From an uncultured Clostridia bacterium (GTDB lineage: Bacteria > Bacillota > Clostridia > TANB77 > CAG-508): DNA of 40,207 nucleotides. The stretch is from assembly GCA_944388795.1 (NCBI GenBank), contig CALXKD010000012.1:1-40207 (forward strand), written 5' to 3'. The notes below the pieces were generated by a model that saw only the letters and a program-made list of their open reading frames with translations, was not told the DNA's origin and searched no databases. Shown piece after piece: positions 17,103-29,066 of this stretch. Both the position numbers and the translations under genes were made by a program. Numbering within the stretch: position 1 is the first letter of the stretch; each line of letters begins with the position of its first letter.

Positions 17103-19064
17103 CTATTTTAGTAAGTTGTTAATGCTTATTGAAACTGATATATCTAATTCTTTTCTCATATCTTCATAATATGTTTCTAATAATCTTCTTTCCTCTTCTG
17201 GTAATTCTTCCAAATGAATTTCTTCTCCGCTTTGGATTTCAAACCATTTTTCATCATAATAATATCTATTGGTTACAATTCTTTCATTATTCAAGCAAAT
17301 GAAATTCTTTCTTGCAAACATATTGGTTCCTAAACTAACACCTGCATTTCCATTGACTAAATAAGCAAATGTTGGCTTTATATCCAATTTACTTACTGGT
17401 TTTTCTATTTGAATATTTTTTATTCCAGGTATTTTTATGGCAGATGCAACTCTGATATAATTTAATTTAATATCTGTATCTGTTAAATCTGGATTTGTTG
17501 ATTTTAAGAAATCTAACATTTCCTCATTATACATATCCATTCCATTATGATCACCAAATAATAATATGACTGTATCATCATATAAATTGGCAGCTTTTAA
17601 CTCGTCTATAAATACCCCAAAAGCATAATCTGCATAATTAACAGACTCTAAATAATTCCCAAAAAATGTTCCTTTATATTTTCCAACATCTATGTTTACT
17701 TTACTTTCATCTAGTAATCCCCATAATTCAAATGGCGTATGAGAAGATGCTGAAACAATATATGAAATAAATGGCATATTATACTGCTTCAATTTTTCTA
17801 CTGCTTGTCTATATAATAATTCATCTGATAAATATCCCATGATATTTTCTGAGATATCTTCAAATTCATCTTTCAATTCAATATGCTCTACATCAAATTC
17901 TTTGTATACATTTTCTCTGTTCCAAAAAAATCCATAATTTCCATGCATATATGAAGTTGTATAACCTTCATTTTTAAACATTGTAAAAATATCATCATAT
18001 GTATTGGTATAATATCGACTATATGACATTCCATTTTCCATTGGATATAATGAGGTTACAGTAGAAAATTCTGAATCAGCAGTTGATGAGTAGCTTTGCA
18101 TAAACATATTTGAAATTTCTATATTTTCATTAATAAATTGATTTAAATTAGGTGTAATTTCTTTTCCATTAATTTCTTTGTTTATAACAAATTCCTGAAT
18201 AGATTCTAATTGTAATATAATAACATTTTTTCCTTTTGCTATTCCCTGTAAATCATAGTTACTTTCCCCATATTTCTCTGCATATTCTTCCTTTAATTTA
18301 TTATAATCTTCTAAAAGCTTTTCTTTATTGGTATATTTTGCTTGTTTCTTTATATTTATCGTATTTTCTATATCTGCTATATGATATCCATATATGGTAC
18401 TTTTTTTAACCTGCATATCCTTATTAAATGGATCCTCTTTGGCTCTTTCTATAAATGTACCATCCACTCCTAATAATCCTATAACCAACACCAAACATAC
18501 TGCTATTTTTATGATTTGTTTTTTTAATGTTAATGCTTCTTTCTTTTCAATTTTTAAAACTTTTACAACCAATAATATACCGACAAGTATCATATCAATA
18601 AAATACAAGAATTTTTCCAATTGCATTAACATAGGTATTGTATTCATAATTTCTTCTCCATATTGGAGATTTAATATCTGTGCCACTGACAAAACAGAGC
18701 TTGAATAGGTATGATACAAATTATCTGCTAATAATAATACACTCAGTAATACATCTACTATGATTGTTGTAATAATTCTACCTTTATTCGGTAATGTACA
18801 TATTAAACAGACAATTGTGGATAAAAATGCAATTGTCCCTAAAATCGTTTCTTTATCAATTGTTTCTCTAATAGAAATCGTATCTTGATAGAAATATATG
18901 GTTTTTAATAGTAATAAAATGCCTATCATGACAGGAAATCCTATTGAATTGAAAAATTGATTTACCTTATTTTTTATTTTTTCCTTGTCTATTTTCTTTG
19001 TAGATTGTTTTTCTTCATTTTTCACTATTTTTGGTTCTTTTATTTCTTTTTCTTTCTTTTCCAA
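17103..19064 (-). CDS. LTA synthase family sulfatase-type membrane protein
   Basis: LtaS-family enzymes transfer glycerol phosphate from phosphatidylglycerol onto a glycolipid or glycan outside the cell. The 653-residue protein has a Lys/Glu-rich cytoplasmic N-terminus, five hydrophobic helices (~50-210) and an extracellular alkaline-phosphatase-fold domain. That domain shows LQLESIQEF (metal Glu), SSTADSEFSTVTSLYP with the nucleophile Thr, MHGNYGFFWNRE, and LLFGDHNGMD. TTG at 19064 is chosen as start: GGAAGAGG lies 6-8 nt before it, and it avoids the 17-nt overlap with the preceding gene that a start at 19100 would cause. It is downstream of the Alg13/Alg14-like pair. Confidence 0.88.
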   Translation of the reverse strand: MEKKEKEIKEPKIVKNEEKQSTKKIDKEKIKNKVNQFFNSIGFPVMIGILLLLKTIYFYQDTISIRETIDKETILGTIAFLSTIVCLICTLPNKGRIITTIIVDVLLSVLLLADNLYHTYSSSVLSVAQILNLQYGEEIMNTIPMLMQLEKFLYFIDMILVGILLVVKVLKIEKKEALTLKKQIIKIAVCLVLVIGLLGVDGTFIERAKEDPFNKDMQVKKSTIYGYHIADIENTINIKKQAKYTNKEKLLEDYNKLKEEYAEKYGESNYDLQGIAKGKNVIILQLESIQEFVINKEINGKEITPNLNQFINENIEISNMFMQSYSSTADSEFSTVTSLYPMENGMSYSRYYTNTYDDIFTMFKNEGYTTSYMHGNYGFFWNRENVYKEFDVEHIELKDEFEDISENIMGYLSDELLYRQAVEKLKQYNMPFISYIVSASSHTPFELWGLLDESKVNIDVGKYKGTFFGNYLESVNYADYAFGVFIDELKAANLYDDTVILLFGDHNGMDMYNEEMLDFLKSTNPDLTDTDIKLNYIRVASAIKIPGIKNIQIEKPVSKLDIKPTFAYLVNGNAGVSLGTNMFARKNFICLNNERIVTNRYYYDEKWFEIQSGEEIHLEELPEEERRLLETYYEDMRKELDISVSISINNLLK

Positions 19065-19083
19065 ATTTTTTCCTCTTCCTATA

Positions 19084-19572
19084 TTAATTGATATGATCAA
19101 TAAATTCTTCTATGATTTTTAGCATTTTATGATTATCTGGTATATATGGTTTAGGCTCAAAATCTTGTATCTGTTTTATGGCTTCTTCTAATTTTTCTAC
19201 TGATGTAATTCCTATAATATTTCCATTCTCATTAAATTTATGAACGATTTCTTTTTGATGATTATTTACATGCTCTCCATATTCATGTAATCTAGATACA
19301 GCAATTACTTTTTTTCCTTTTTCAAGTGAGGTTATAATAGATCCCACACCTCCATGTGTTATGATAAAGTTTGCTTCTTGTTCTAATTTATCCAATTCTT
19401 CTTTTGATGTAAAATCCAGTATTCTCATTTTTTTATTTCTAGGTGAATATTTAGTATATCCAGCCTGTACAACTACTTCTTCTTGTATAACATGTTTATC
19501 CATTAATGTATCTATTTCTTCTAATAATCTTTGAAAAGAATTATTTTGTGTTCCTAACATAACTAAAATCAT
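19084..19572 (-). CDS. Alg13/PssE-like glycosyltransferase catalytic subunit (GT28 C-domain)
   Basis: This 162-residue protein is the UDP-sugar-binding half of a split GT28 enzyme (PssE/EpsE, Alg13). It shows MILVMLGTQNNSFQRLL at the N-terminus, a VVVQAGYTKY strand, and the donor-binding THGGVGSIITSLEKGKKVIAVSR motif (~92-114), followed by HVNNHQKEI. Its start overlaps the stop of the partner gene (TAATG), so translation is coupled. The pair probably adds the second sugar to an undecaprenyl- or lipid-linked intermediate; the sugar is not readable. Confidence 0.9.
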   Translation of the reverse strand: MILVMLGTQNNSFQRLLEEIDTLMDKHVIQEEVVVQAGYTKYSPRNKKMRILDFTSKEELDKLEQEANFIITHGGVGSIITSLEKGKKVIAVSRLHEYGEHVNNHQKEIVHKFNENGNIIGITSVEKLEEAIKQIQDFEPKPYIPDNHKMLKIIEEFIDHIN

Positions 19573-20045
19573 TAATAAATCGAACCTCCATAAACTGCTT
19601 TCGGATATATTTTAAGCATTTCCTCCCATTGTACAATAAATAAATCAGCAATTGGATACAATAACCTTCCAGTAGCCGTTTTTTTATTTGTATTTGCAAA
19701 AGTTTCTATATAGATAATTTTACTTCCAAATATTTTTCCTAATATACACATTGGTCCCGCTGTATGTGTTCCAGTTGTTACAATCACTTTAGGTCTTAGC
19801 TTAAAATACAGATATATCGTTTTTATACATAAAAACAAATATTTAAATATATATGAAGCCATTTTTGCTCTTGTTCCATAAGGTAAGAAATATAATTTAT
19901 CTCCATAAGTTTCTTTTAAATTTTCATTTACTTTATCTTTTTCAGTTATAATATGATAATCATATTTTTCAAATAGAGGCGCTAGTTGTAATAACTCATT
20001 TAAATGTCCTCCTGTACTTGAAATAAATAATACTTTTTTCTTCAT
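19572..20045 (-). CDS. Alg14/PssD-like membrane-anchoring glycosyltransferase subunit
   Basis: The 157 residues match the Alg14/PssD half that recruits the Alg13-like subunit to the membrane. They show SSTGGHLNELLQLAPLFEKY (residues 9-28) for acceptor binding, a membrane-associated amphipathic/hydrophobic segment (ASYIFKYLFLCIKTIYLY), VIVTTGTHTAGPMCILGKIFGSKIIYIETFA, and the terminal VYGGSIY. It is the first gene of the run that continues through LTA-synthase-like, ruvB and queH, and has its own promoter. Confidence 0.9.
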   Translation of the reverse strand: MKKKVLFISSTGGHLNELLQLAPLFEKYDYHIITEKDKVNENLKETYGDKLYFLPYGTRAKMASYIFKYLFLCIKTIYLYFKLRPKVIVTTGTHTAGPMCILGKIFGSKIIYIETFANTNKKTATGRLLYPIADLFIVQWEEMLKIYPKAVYGGSIY

Positions 20046-20080
20046 TTTTCTCTACACCTTTTTGCATTATATTTTTGTAT

Positions 20081-20109
20081 ATTATATCTTTTTTTGGTTT
20101 ATCTGTCTA
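20081..20109 (-). promoter_or_regulatory. Sigma-A promoter of the Alg14-like gene
   Basis: The -35 is TAGACA (20104-20109), the spacer 17 nt, and the -10 TATAAT (20081-20086) on the minus strand, 35 nt upstream of the ATG. Confidence 0.75.
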
Positions 20110-20140
20110 GTAAAACACCAATAAAATCTTTTGTTATCTA

Positions 20141-20174
20141 AAAAAAAGAAACAAAGTTTTTCACTCTGTTTCTT
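20141..20174 (-). terminator. Terminator of the dnaK-dnaJ operon
   Basis: On the minus strand AAGAAACA pairs with TGTTTCTT (20146-20153 with 20167-20174), extended inward by an AG/CT pair, and runs straight into T residues. It starts 8 nt after the dnaJ stop. Confidence 0.85.
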
Positions 20175-20181
20175 ACACTTT

Positions 20182-21348
20182 TTAACCAAAAATTCCTCTC
20201 TTCTTTATTGGTGGTTGTTCATTCATCGTTTTAGCTAATTGCACTAATAGTTCTCTTTGCTCTTTTGAAAGTCTTTTTGGTGTTTGAACATTTACTGTAA
20301 ATACAAAATCCCCAACAGAATTTGAACTTACTGATTTAAAGCCTTTTCCTCTTATGACAAACTTTGTTCCTGTTTGTGTGCCTTCTGGTATTTTATATCT
20401 TTCTTTACTTCCATCTACCATTGGTATTTCTAGTTCTGCCCCTAGTGTTGCCTGTGTAATAGTTATTGGCACATCACAATACACATTATTTCCTTTTCTT
20501 GAATAAATACTATGCTTCTTTAATCGAACCGTTATATATAAATCACCTTTAGGTCCACCTTTTTCTCCTGGTTCACCTTCTCCTCTTAATACCACTGTTT
20601 GACCATCATCAATTCCTGCTGGTATTTTTACTTTAATTTTTGGTTGTTTTCTAACAGTTCCTTTTCCTCTACAATTCTCACAAGGTTCTTTAATAACTTC
20701 ACCTGTTCCATGACAATTTGTACAAGTTCTTGTTGTTTGCATTTGTCCTAATATGGTATTTTGTACTTGTCTAATTTGTCCTGTACCATTACAGGTTGGA
20801 CATTTTGTAACAGATGTACCTGGTTTTGCACCTGTTCCATGGCATATCGTACATTCTTCATTTCTTGTAATCGTAATTTCCTTTTCAACACCTAAAAAAG
20901 CTTGTTCAAAAGTAATATCAATATGAAGATTTAAATCTGCACCCTTTCTTGGTCCATTTTGTTTTCTGCCACTACTTCTGCCACCGCCAAAACCTCCTCC
21001 AAAGAATGAAGAAAAGATATCTCCTAAATCTCCGAAGTCTCCAAATCCATCAAAACCAGAAGATGTATATGAATAATATCCATTTTGTCCTCCAAAACCA
21101 CCAGCTCCATTAAAGCCCTGTGGTCCATCTGGTCCAAATTGATCATACATCCTTCTTTTTTGTGGATCTGATAAAGTTTCATAAGCTTCATTTACTTCTT
21201 TAAATTTGGCTTCTGCTTCTGCTTTATTATCTGGATTGGCATCTGGATGATACTTTTTGGCAAGCCTTCTATATGCTTTTTTTAATTCATCATCTGTTGC
21301 ATTTTTATTGACACCTAAAACCTCATAATAATCTCTTTTTCCTGCCAT
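20182..21348 (-). CDS. dnaJ: Chaperone protein DnaJ
   Basis: DnaJ delivers substrates to DnaK and stimulates its ATPase. The 388 residues contain the J domain with HPD in [11 protein letters not shown] (~34), a Gly/Phe-rich linker (~75-130), four zinc-finger repeats ([32 protein letters not shown]; ~150-215) and the C-terminal substrate domains with [12 protein letters not shown] and [12 protein letters not shown]. It is the last gene of the hrcA operon, 62 nt after dnaK, with a hairpin in the gap. Confidence 0.98.
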   Translation of the reverse strand: MAGKRDYYEVLGVNKNATDDELKKAYRRLAKKYHPDANPDNKAEAEAKFKEVNEAYETLSDPQKRRMYDQFGPDGPQGFNGAGGFGGQNGYYSYTSSGFDGFGDFGDLGDIFSSFFGGGFGGGRSSGRKQNGPRKGADLNLHIDITFEQAFLGVEKEITITRNEECTICHGTGAKPGTSVTKCPTCNGTGQIRQVQNTILGQMQTTRTCTNCHGTGEVIKEPCENCRGKGTVRKQPKIKVKIPAGIDDGQTVVLRGEGEPGEKGGPKGDLYITVRLKKHSIYSRKGNNVYCDVPITITQATLGAELEIPMVDGSKERYKIPEGTQTGTKFVIRGKGFKSVSSNSVGDFVFTVNVQTPKRLSKEQRELLVQLAKTMNEQPPIKKRGIFG

Positions 21349-21374
21349 TCTTTTTCCTCCTTAGAGATTAACCA

Positions 21375-21404
21375 AGGGATTAAGGAATATGTCCCTCAAT
21401 CCCT
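21375..21404 (-). promoter_or_regulatory. Intercistronic hairpin between dnaK and dnaJ
   Basis: AGGGATT (21375-21381) pairs with AATCCCT (21398-21404) and AGG with CCT inside, with one mismatch. There is no T tract after it on the minus strand. It is more likely an mRNA stability or processing element than a terminator, and may set the DnaK:DnaJ ratio. Confidence 0.5.
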
Positions 21405-21410
21405 CTTTTC

Positions 21411-23911
<2,501 letters not shown>

Positions 23912-23928
23912 TCTAGCTTCCTCTTTCA

Positions 23929-24453
23929 TTAGTTTGCTACAACTACCATAGAATGTCTAATGACTTTTGTACCAATCTTATATCCTTTTCTATATTCTTG
24001 AACAATTTCCTTTTCTCCTTTTGTATCATCTTGAACACTACTTACAGCCTCATGTAATTCTGGATCAAAGGTTTCTCCTAATGCTTCAATTTCTTCTACA
24101 CCTTTTGATTTTAATGTATCTTGAAATTGTTTTAATACTAATTCAATTCCCTTTTTATATTCCTCATCTTTGGTTTCTACTTTAGCAGCATTTTCTAAAT
24201 TATCTAGTATAGGAAGCATCACTGCTACAACATCTGCTAAAATAGAATTATATAAGTTTTCTCTTTCTTTTCCACTTCTTTTTTTGAAGTTTTCAAATTC
24301 TGCTAAAATTCTTTTATATCTATCATCTAAATCATCATATTCTGATTTTGGTACAATCTCTTGTTCTTTTTTTGCCTTTTTATTTTCTCCCTTTTCTTCT
24401 GTTTCATTTTTTACATCCTTTTCTAATTCTTCATTATTTTCTTTCTCTGCCAT
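23929..24453 (-). CDS. grpE: Nucleotide exchange factor GrpE
   Basis: GrpE releases ADP from DnaK. The 174 residues have a charged Glu/Lys-rich N-terminal tail (~1-35), a long coiled coil (YDDLDDRYKRILAEFENFKKRSGKE), and the C-terminal beta domain with PILDNLENAA, GETFDPELHEAVSS and GYKIGTKVIRHSMVVVAN. It is 16 nt after hrcA and its stop overlaps the possible upstream start of the CYTH gene. Confidence 0.97.
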   Translation of the reverse strand: MAEKENNEELEKDVKNETEEKGENKKAKKEQEIVPKSEYDDLDDRYKRILAEFENFKKRSGKERENLYNSILADVVAVMLPILDNLENAAKVETKDEEYKKGIELVLKQFQDTLKSKGVEEIEALGETFDPELHEAVSSVQDDTKGEKEIVQEYRKGYKIGTKVIRHSMVVVAN

Positions 24454-24469
24454 TATATAACCTACCTTT

Positions 24470-25474
24470 CTATTCTATCTCTTTTAATTTCTTATTAATA
24501 TATTTCATAACTGAAATTACTTTTGAATAATCCATTCTCTTCGGACCAATAATACCAATTGTTCCTAAATCTTTTCCATTAACCTTGTGCTTAAATGTCA
24601 CTACGCTAAAATCTTTTAGCTCCTCTTTCTGATTTTCCTCTCCTATATATACATGAATATCATCTGCAAATCCAGAATCTAACATATCTGTTACCAATTC
24701 TTTGGTATCTAATACATTAATAAAGTTTTTCGCTACATCCAAACTATTAAATTCTGGTAAATCAAAGGATTTATTAGCTCCCTCTAGATAAATATTTTCT
24801 TCTTCTAATACCTTTTTAATTTGCTCAATAATTGGTTTAATAACATTTACACTATAGGTCATTTCATCATACAAATATTCCTCTAAAGGTCTATCAATCG
24901 TTTCAATTGGTTGTCCTTTTAGTTTTTTATTAAACATATAATTAATGGTTTCTATTTGTTTTTCTGTAACATCTTCATCAAATTTAATAATCGTTTCCTT
25001 TACCAATCCACTATCTGTTAAGATAACTGCCATCATCATTCTAGAACCTAGTAACACAAATTTAATTTCTTCAATAATTTGACTATTGGCTTTTGGTCCT
25101 ATAGATACAGTTGTATAATGTGTGACTTCTGATATGGTATTTGCTGCAATTTTTGTTAAGTCCTCAATTTCATTTACCTTTGTTTCTAATTTATCACTAA
25201 TATATTTAATTTCTTCCAAACTGATATCATCATCTTTTAATAATTCATCCACATAATATCTGTATCCCTTTTCAGAAGGTATTCTACCACTTGATGTATG
25301 TGTTTTATCCAAATATCCTGCTTTTTCCAAATCTGCCATTTCATTTCGAATGGTCGCACTACTATAGTCTAATCCATGATTTGTTGTTAATGCATTTGAG
25401 CTGACTGGTTCTGCTGTATTAATATATTCTTCTACGATTGCTTGTAGTACTTTCTTTTTTCTATCATCTAACAA
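24470..25474 (-). CDS. hrcA: Heat-inducible transcription repressor HrcA
   Basis: HrcA binds CIRCE and represses the heat-shock operon; folding by GroE sets its activity. The 334 residues start LLDDRKKKVLQAIVEEYINTA and include the winged helix (SSATIRNEMADLEKAGYLDKTHTSSGRIPSEKGYRYYV) and the GAF-like C-terminal domain ending GTIGIIGPKRMDYSKVI. The start is TTG at 25474, 6 nt after AAAGAGGTG; the longer open frame would translate through the CIRCE element and is rejected. It is the first gene of hrcA-grpE-CYTH-dnaK-dnaJ. Confidence 0.95.
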   Translation of the reverse strand: MLDDRKKKVLQAIVEEYINTAEPVSSNALTTNHGLDYSSATIRNEMADLEKAGYLDKTHTSSGRIPSEKGYRYYVDELLKDDDISLEEIKYISDKLETKVNEIEDLTKIAANTISEVTHYTTVSIGPKANSQIIEEIKFVLLGSRMMMAVILTDSGLVKETIIKFDEDVTEKQIETINYMFNKKLKGQPIETIDRPLEEYLYDEMTYSVNVIKPIIEQIKKVLEEENIYLEGANKSFDLPEFNSLDVAKNFINVLDTKELVTDMLDSGFADDIHVYIGEENQKEELKDFSVVTFKHKVNGKDLGTIGIIGPKRMDYSKVISVMKYINKKLKEIE

Positions 25475-25506
25475 TTTTTTCACCTCTTTAGTTTTAATTG
25501 TTAGTT

Positions 25507-25533
25507 TTAGCACTCCAACTACTTGTTTGCTAA
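25507..25533 (-). promoter_or_regulatory. CIRCE operator (HrcA-binding site)
   Basis: On the minus strand TTAGCAAAC-N9-GAGTGCTAA matches the known CIRCE consensus TTAGCACTC-N9-GAGTGCTAA. The promoter-distal arm is perfect and the proximal arm has two changes. It lies between the promoter and the hrcA start. Confidence 0.93.
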
Positions 25534-25543
25534 CTTCATATAT

Positions 25544-25570
25544 ATTATACCCGATTTTAGCACTTGTCAA
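25544..25570 (-). promoter_or_regulatory. Sigma-A promoter of the hrcA operon
   Basis: On the minus strand the -35 is TTGACA (25565-25570) and the -10 TATAAT (25544-25549), with a short 15-nt spacer (17 if the -10 is read as TAATAT). CIRCE starts just downstream, so HrcA would block initiation or clearance. The spacer contains GTGCTAA, an isolated copy of part of a CIRCE arm. Confidence 0.75.
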
Positions 25571-25608
25571 TATCTTTTGCTAAAATATTTTGTGAATTTT
25601 TTGTGAAC

Positions 25609-25644
25609 AAAAAAAATGATGTGTCTTTGTATTCTACACATCAT
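25609..25644 (-). terminator. Terminator of spoVT
   Basis: A 9-bp perfect stem (ATGATGTGT 25616-25624 with ACACATCAT 25636-25644) is followed on the minus strand by a run of T residues. It insulates spoVT from the heat-shock operon promoter. Confidence 0.9.
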
Positions 25645-25697
25645 ATTACATATTCCTAAAAAACATATGCAAATTAATTTGATTATAAAAATATTTA

Positions 25698-26252
25698 TTA
25701 TATCTCCATTTGTGTTCCTAGAAAAGTTGCTGCTGATTGTGCAACCTTTTTTTCTACTTCATTCATTTTTTGATTAGCTTCTTTAGACATTAATATAACA
25801 GTTCCAATAGTATCTCCATTTGAAATGATAGGATATACCACTTGTGCATTATATTTTCTTTCTGGATTATCGTTTTTTGTTATTGGCATTGCCACATCAC
25901 TATTTTCTTTACTTGTATAAACCTCTTTGTCCTCCATTAATTGTTCTAGTTCTGGACTGATGTCTTGCTCTAAAAATTCTTTCTTAGAACCACCTGATAC
26001 AGCTATAACGGTATCTTTATCTGTAATACAAGCAATATGTCCTGTAGTTTTGGATAAGGTTTCTGCATAACCTGCTGCAAACTCTGATAACTCTCCAATT
26101 GGAGAATATTTTTTTAATATGACTTGTCCTTCTCTATCTGTAAACACTTCCAAAGGATCTCCCTCTTTTATTCTTAAAACCTTCCTAATTTCTTTTGGTA
26201 TAACAATTCTACCCAAATCATCTATTCTTCTTACGACACCTGTTGCTTTCAT
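25698..26252 (-). CDS. spoVT: Stage V sporulation protein T-like transcriptional regulator
   Basis: SpoVT tunes sigma-G-dependent forespore genes. The 184 residues have an AbrB-type swapped-hairpin DNA-binding domain (MKATGVVRRIDDLGRIVIPKEIRKVLRIKEGDPLEV, 1-36) and a C-terminal GAF-like domain (~55-180) with HIACITDKDTVIAVSGG and YPIISNGDTIGTVILMS. It is monocistronic with a strong GGGAGG site. A sequence resembling a sigma-G promoter (GAATA, 17 nt, then AAATAATA) lies upstream near 26290-26325, but in an A-run and with low confidence. Its presence argues for a spore-forming lineage. Confidence 0.93.
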   Translation of the reverse strand: MKATGVVRRIDDLGRIVIPKEIRKVLRIKEGDPLEVFTDREGQVILKKYSPIGELSEFAAGYAETLSKTTGHIACITDKDTVIAVSGGSKKEFLEQDISPELEQLMEDKEVYTSKENSDVAMPITKNDNPERKYNAQVVYPIISNGDTIGTVILMSKEANQKMNEVEKKVAQSAATFLGTQMEI

Positions 26253-26331
26253 AATTTTCCTCCCTTTTGTTTTATAATTTTGTTATACTGTTATTATTTC
26301 TTATTGTTTTTTTTTTTATTCATTTTTTGTC

Positions 26332-26362
26332 AAAAAAAAGATTAGTTAAAAAAACTAATCTT
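26332..26362 (-). terminator. Terminator of the tktN-recD2-comF-KAP operon
   Basis: A 10-bp perfect stem (AAGATTAGTT 26338-26347 with AACTAATCTT 26353-26362), a 5-nt loop and a T-tract on the minus strand. It lies 11 nt after the stop of the KAP-type gene. Confidence 0.92.
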
Positions 26363-26373
26363 AAAATTACATA

Positions 26374-28366
26374 TTATTGTGCTTCTACTTTTTCTTCCTT
26401 CTCCTCTTTTTTAGGGAATAATGTTGGTTTATACTTATCAATAATATATCCTAAATCTTTTGAAAATTCTTTTAGCATAACAATTTTTATTGATGGATCT
26501 TTTCCATTTAAGTAATCATCAATAATTTGTTTTAATTGCTTAATATTTTTGATTTCTGGTTCAATTTGTTTTGCATATTTATCAGCTCGATTAAGCAATT
26601 TTTCTTTTATTAATACAATATCCTCATTACTTGCACAAGAAATTCTTTGGAACATTTGATATGGATCATAATATTTAAATATTGGAACATTCATACATTC
26701 CTTATCAAATTTCTCATAGAATAGTTCCATTTTCATTGGGATACATTTAAAGATTTCCTCTGCTTTTTCTTTAAGCATCTTATCATGTAATTGTTCATTC
26801 AATGTATGAAAATGTTTTAAAATATCATCCATATCTTCTGCCACTTCATCAATTGCAATTTTTCCCAATTCCTCATCTACATTTGGACAATATTCTGATT
26901 TTAATGATGCTAAATTCATTCCATTAAAGAACACATTTTTTATTGTTTTGATATCATAATCAATTAAATTCTTCTTAGAGAAATAACTAAAATATGCATA
27001 TATTTTTACATTATCAATTAATCTCAAATTTCCTTGTTTTACATCTTCAACAATATCAGATATGACTTTGTCAAACTCATCATCAGATATTTTCCAATAT
27101 TCTTCAGTAAGTAACCTTTTATATGCTGGTAAGTTTTCTGTATCAATTGTATTTCTGATGGTTTCCATATTTTCTTTAAAAATTTTCATATCAAAAATTC
27201 TAGTTCTTACATAATATTCTATAAATTTAAAGAATCGATATTCTGCTTTAAAGTTATAATAATAGTTGCTATCAAATTCTTTGATATAAAATTGTCTATT
27301 ATCTATTAATATTCTAGAAGATACTAATATAGATTTATATTCCTCATTGTCTTTAATATTGATAAATTTATCCTTTGTAATTTTTCCTGCTTTAATTTCA
27401 AATGAAATCGCAATTGTAAATATTAACATGGTTTGCATGACTCTGTGACTAGTATTTGGATAAGATTTGTTAACCATTTCATAAATCTTTTTAAAATCAT
27501 TTAACGCATGTTTTAATATTCTTAAGTTTCTAGTTCCACTTCTTTCAAATGTTGAAATAATTAATCTCGTATTCTCTCTTAAAAAACGAATTAAATCTGG
27601 ATTATTTTCATATCGCATCAAAATACCATTTATAATATAATCAAATTTTGGTGCATATTCAAAGGTTTCACCTATTAATTTTTCCTTAATTCTTTCATAA
27701 TCATTTGCCTTATCAAATACATTTTCTATCTTTTGTCTTATTTTTTCCACAATTGGCTTATCTGTTTTATTTAATTCATCTTGCTTGTCTAATAAATAGG
27801 TTGCAATAAATGTTTTCATTTCTAGGTTTGAACTTTTTAACTTAGTAGATAATTCTTTTTCATTACAAATAATAATGGTTTTAATATGATCATGCTCAAC
27901 AAAATTATTGATATATCCTAAGATATCAATAACATCTACATTTGCTCTTTCCAAATCATCAAAGCAAAGCACTTTATCATCTGTTGAGAAGAATTCTGCA
28001 TAATCTACTTTATCTCCACTTTGGGTAACGCCAAAAAAGTTTGCCATATCAATACCTGTCTTAGCATATTCTGGTATTGTGGTTTGCTCATTTGCATCCA
28101 TATACTTTCTCAAATTTTTATCCATTAATTGTGTCGTTTCAATAAAGATTTTCTTACTGATATCTTCTAGATTTGAAATTCCATATAAAGACATATATAT
28201 GGTTGTATATCTTCTACCATTTAATTGCATGGATTCTATTTTTTTCTTTATTTTATGGTTCCAAAAATGGGTTTTTCCGTGATCCCCATTCACCATTTAT
28301 CATAATCGCATAATCTGTATAATCTGACCTGATATAATCCAAAATGCTTTCTACTAAATCTTCCAT
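26374..28366 (-). pseudogene. KAP-type P-loop ATPase, frame broken (+1) inside the Walker A motif
   Basis: This is a predicted P-loop NTPase of KAP type. The full gene starts at ATG 28366 (AAAGGAGGAAAAA upstream). Its first 29 codons read to ...IMINGEWGS and then meet an in-frame CGG; that frame stops after 37 codons (TAA 28253-28255). Removing one C (position 28279) gives GEWGS-GKTHFWNHK, an exact Walker A, and the frame then stays open to 26374, for ~663 residues in total. Walker B is VLCFDDLERA (about 100 residues after the P-loop). The rest is largely helical (~30-60 residue repeats of charged helices) without recognised domains. KAP ATPases are often membrane-associated or defence-linked, but I see no clear membrane segment. 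It is the last gene after comF (gap 16 nt). It may be a true pseudogene, a sequencing error, or expressed by frameshifting. Confidence 0.75.
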
Positions 28367-28382
28367 TTTTTCCTCCTTTGTT

Positions 28383-29045
28383 TTAATCTTTTGCTAATAC
28401 AAATACATCTATCTTTTTAGGTTTTGCCTGCTGTAAAATTCTTGAACATTCATTTACTGTACTTCCTGTTGTGTATATATCATCTATTAATAAAATTTGT
28501 TTGTTATTTAGTATCTCTCCATTTTTCAATTCATATACACTTTGAATATTTTGCTGTCTTTCTTCTTTATTCAATTTACTTTGTTCTATTACATTTTTTA
28601 TTTTAAATAAACATCTTGTTTCTAATGCAATATGTAAAGCGTAACTTATTTTCCTAGCCAGTAATAAACTTTGATTATATCCTCTTTCCTTCATTCTTTG
28701 CTTACTAATAGGAACTGGAATAATTGTATCATAGGTTTTCAATTTTTTAAATATTTTTTCATCTTTTAAAATAAAATTCACAAAAGTTTCATAAATATAC
28801 GATTTTTCATGAAATTTATAATCAATAATTAATTTTCTTATTAAACCTTCATATTTAAATATATATATCAATTCCTTAAAATTCATTTGTTCTAAATTTT
28901 CATGAAGAATTTCATTTTCTGCTAATCTTTCTAATTTTATCTTACATTTGTTACAAAGTCCTTTAGGTTCTATTCTTCCACAAACACCACACACTTGTGG
29001 AAAAACTATGTTTATGATTGTATTTAACTGAATTGCTTTTATCAC
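28383..29045 (-). CDS. comF: ComF family phosphoribosyltransferase-like protein
   Basis: ComF is a competence-associated protein acting with the ComFA helicase on incoming ssDNA; other members have unknown roles. The 220 residues have an N-terminal zinc ribbon (CGVCGR...GLCNKCK, ~19-37), a linker with IIPVPISKQRMKERGYNQSLLLARKI, and the PRPP-binding motif ILLIDDIYTTGSTVNEC (~180-196). comFA is not in the window. It lies between recD2 and the KAP-type gene, all spaced 16-21 nt. Confidence 0.92.
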   Translation of the reverse strand: MIKAIQLNTIINIVFPQVCGVCGRIEPKGLCNKCKIKLERLAENEILHENLEQMNFKELIYIFKYEGLIRKLIIDYKFHEKSYIYETFVNFILKDEKIFKKLKTYDTIIPVPISKQRMKERGYNQSLLLARKISYALHIALETRCLFKIKNVIEQSKLNKEERQQNIQSVYELKNGEILNNKQILLIDDIYTTGSTVNECSRILQQAKPKKIDVFVLAKD

Positions 29046-29066
29046 CTCATATTTATATTTTTATCA

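Noticed and set aside
20941..21110. Repetitive Gly/Phe stretch as a possible DNA repeat
   Set aside because: It is the normal Gly/Phe-rich linker of DnaJ.
25475..25570. 32-residue N-terminal extension of HrcA
   Set aside because: It would translate through the CIRCE operator and promoter; the TTG at 25474 with AAAGAGGTG fits the family start.
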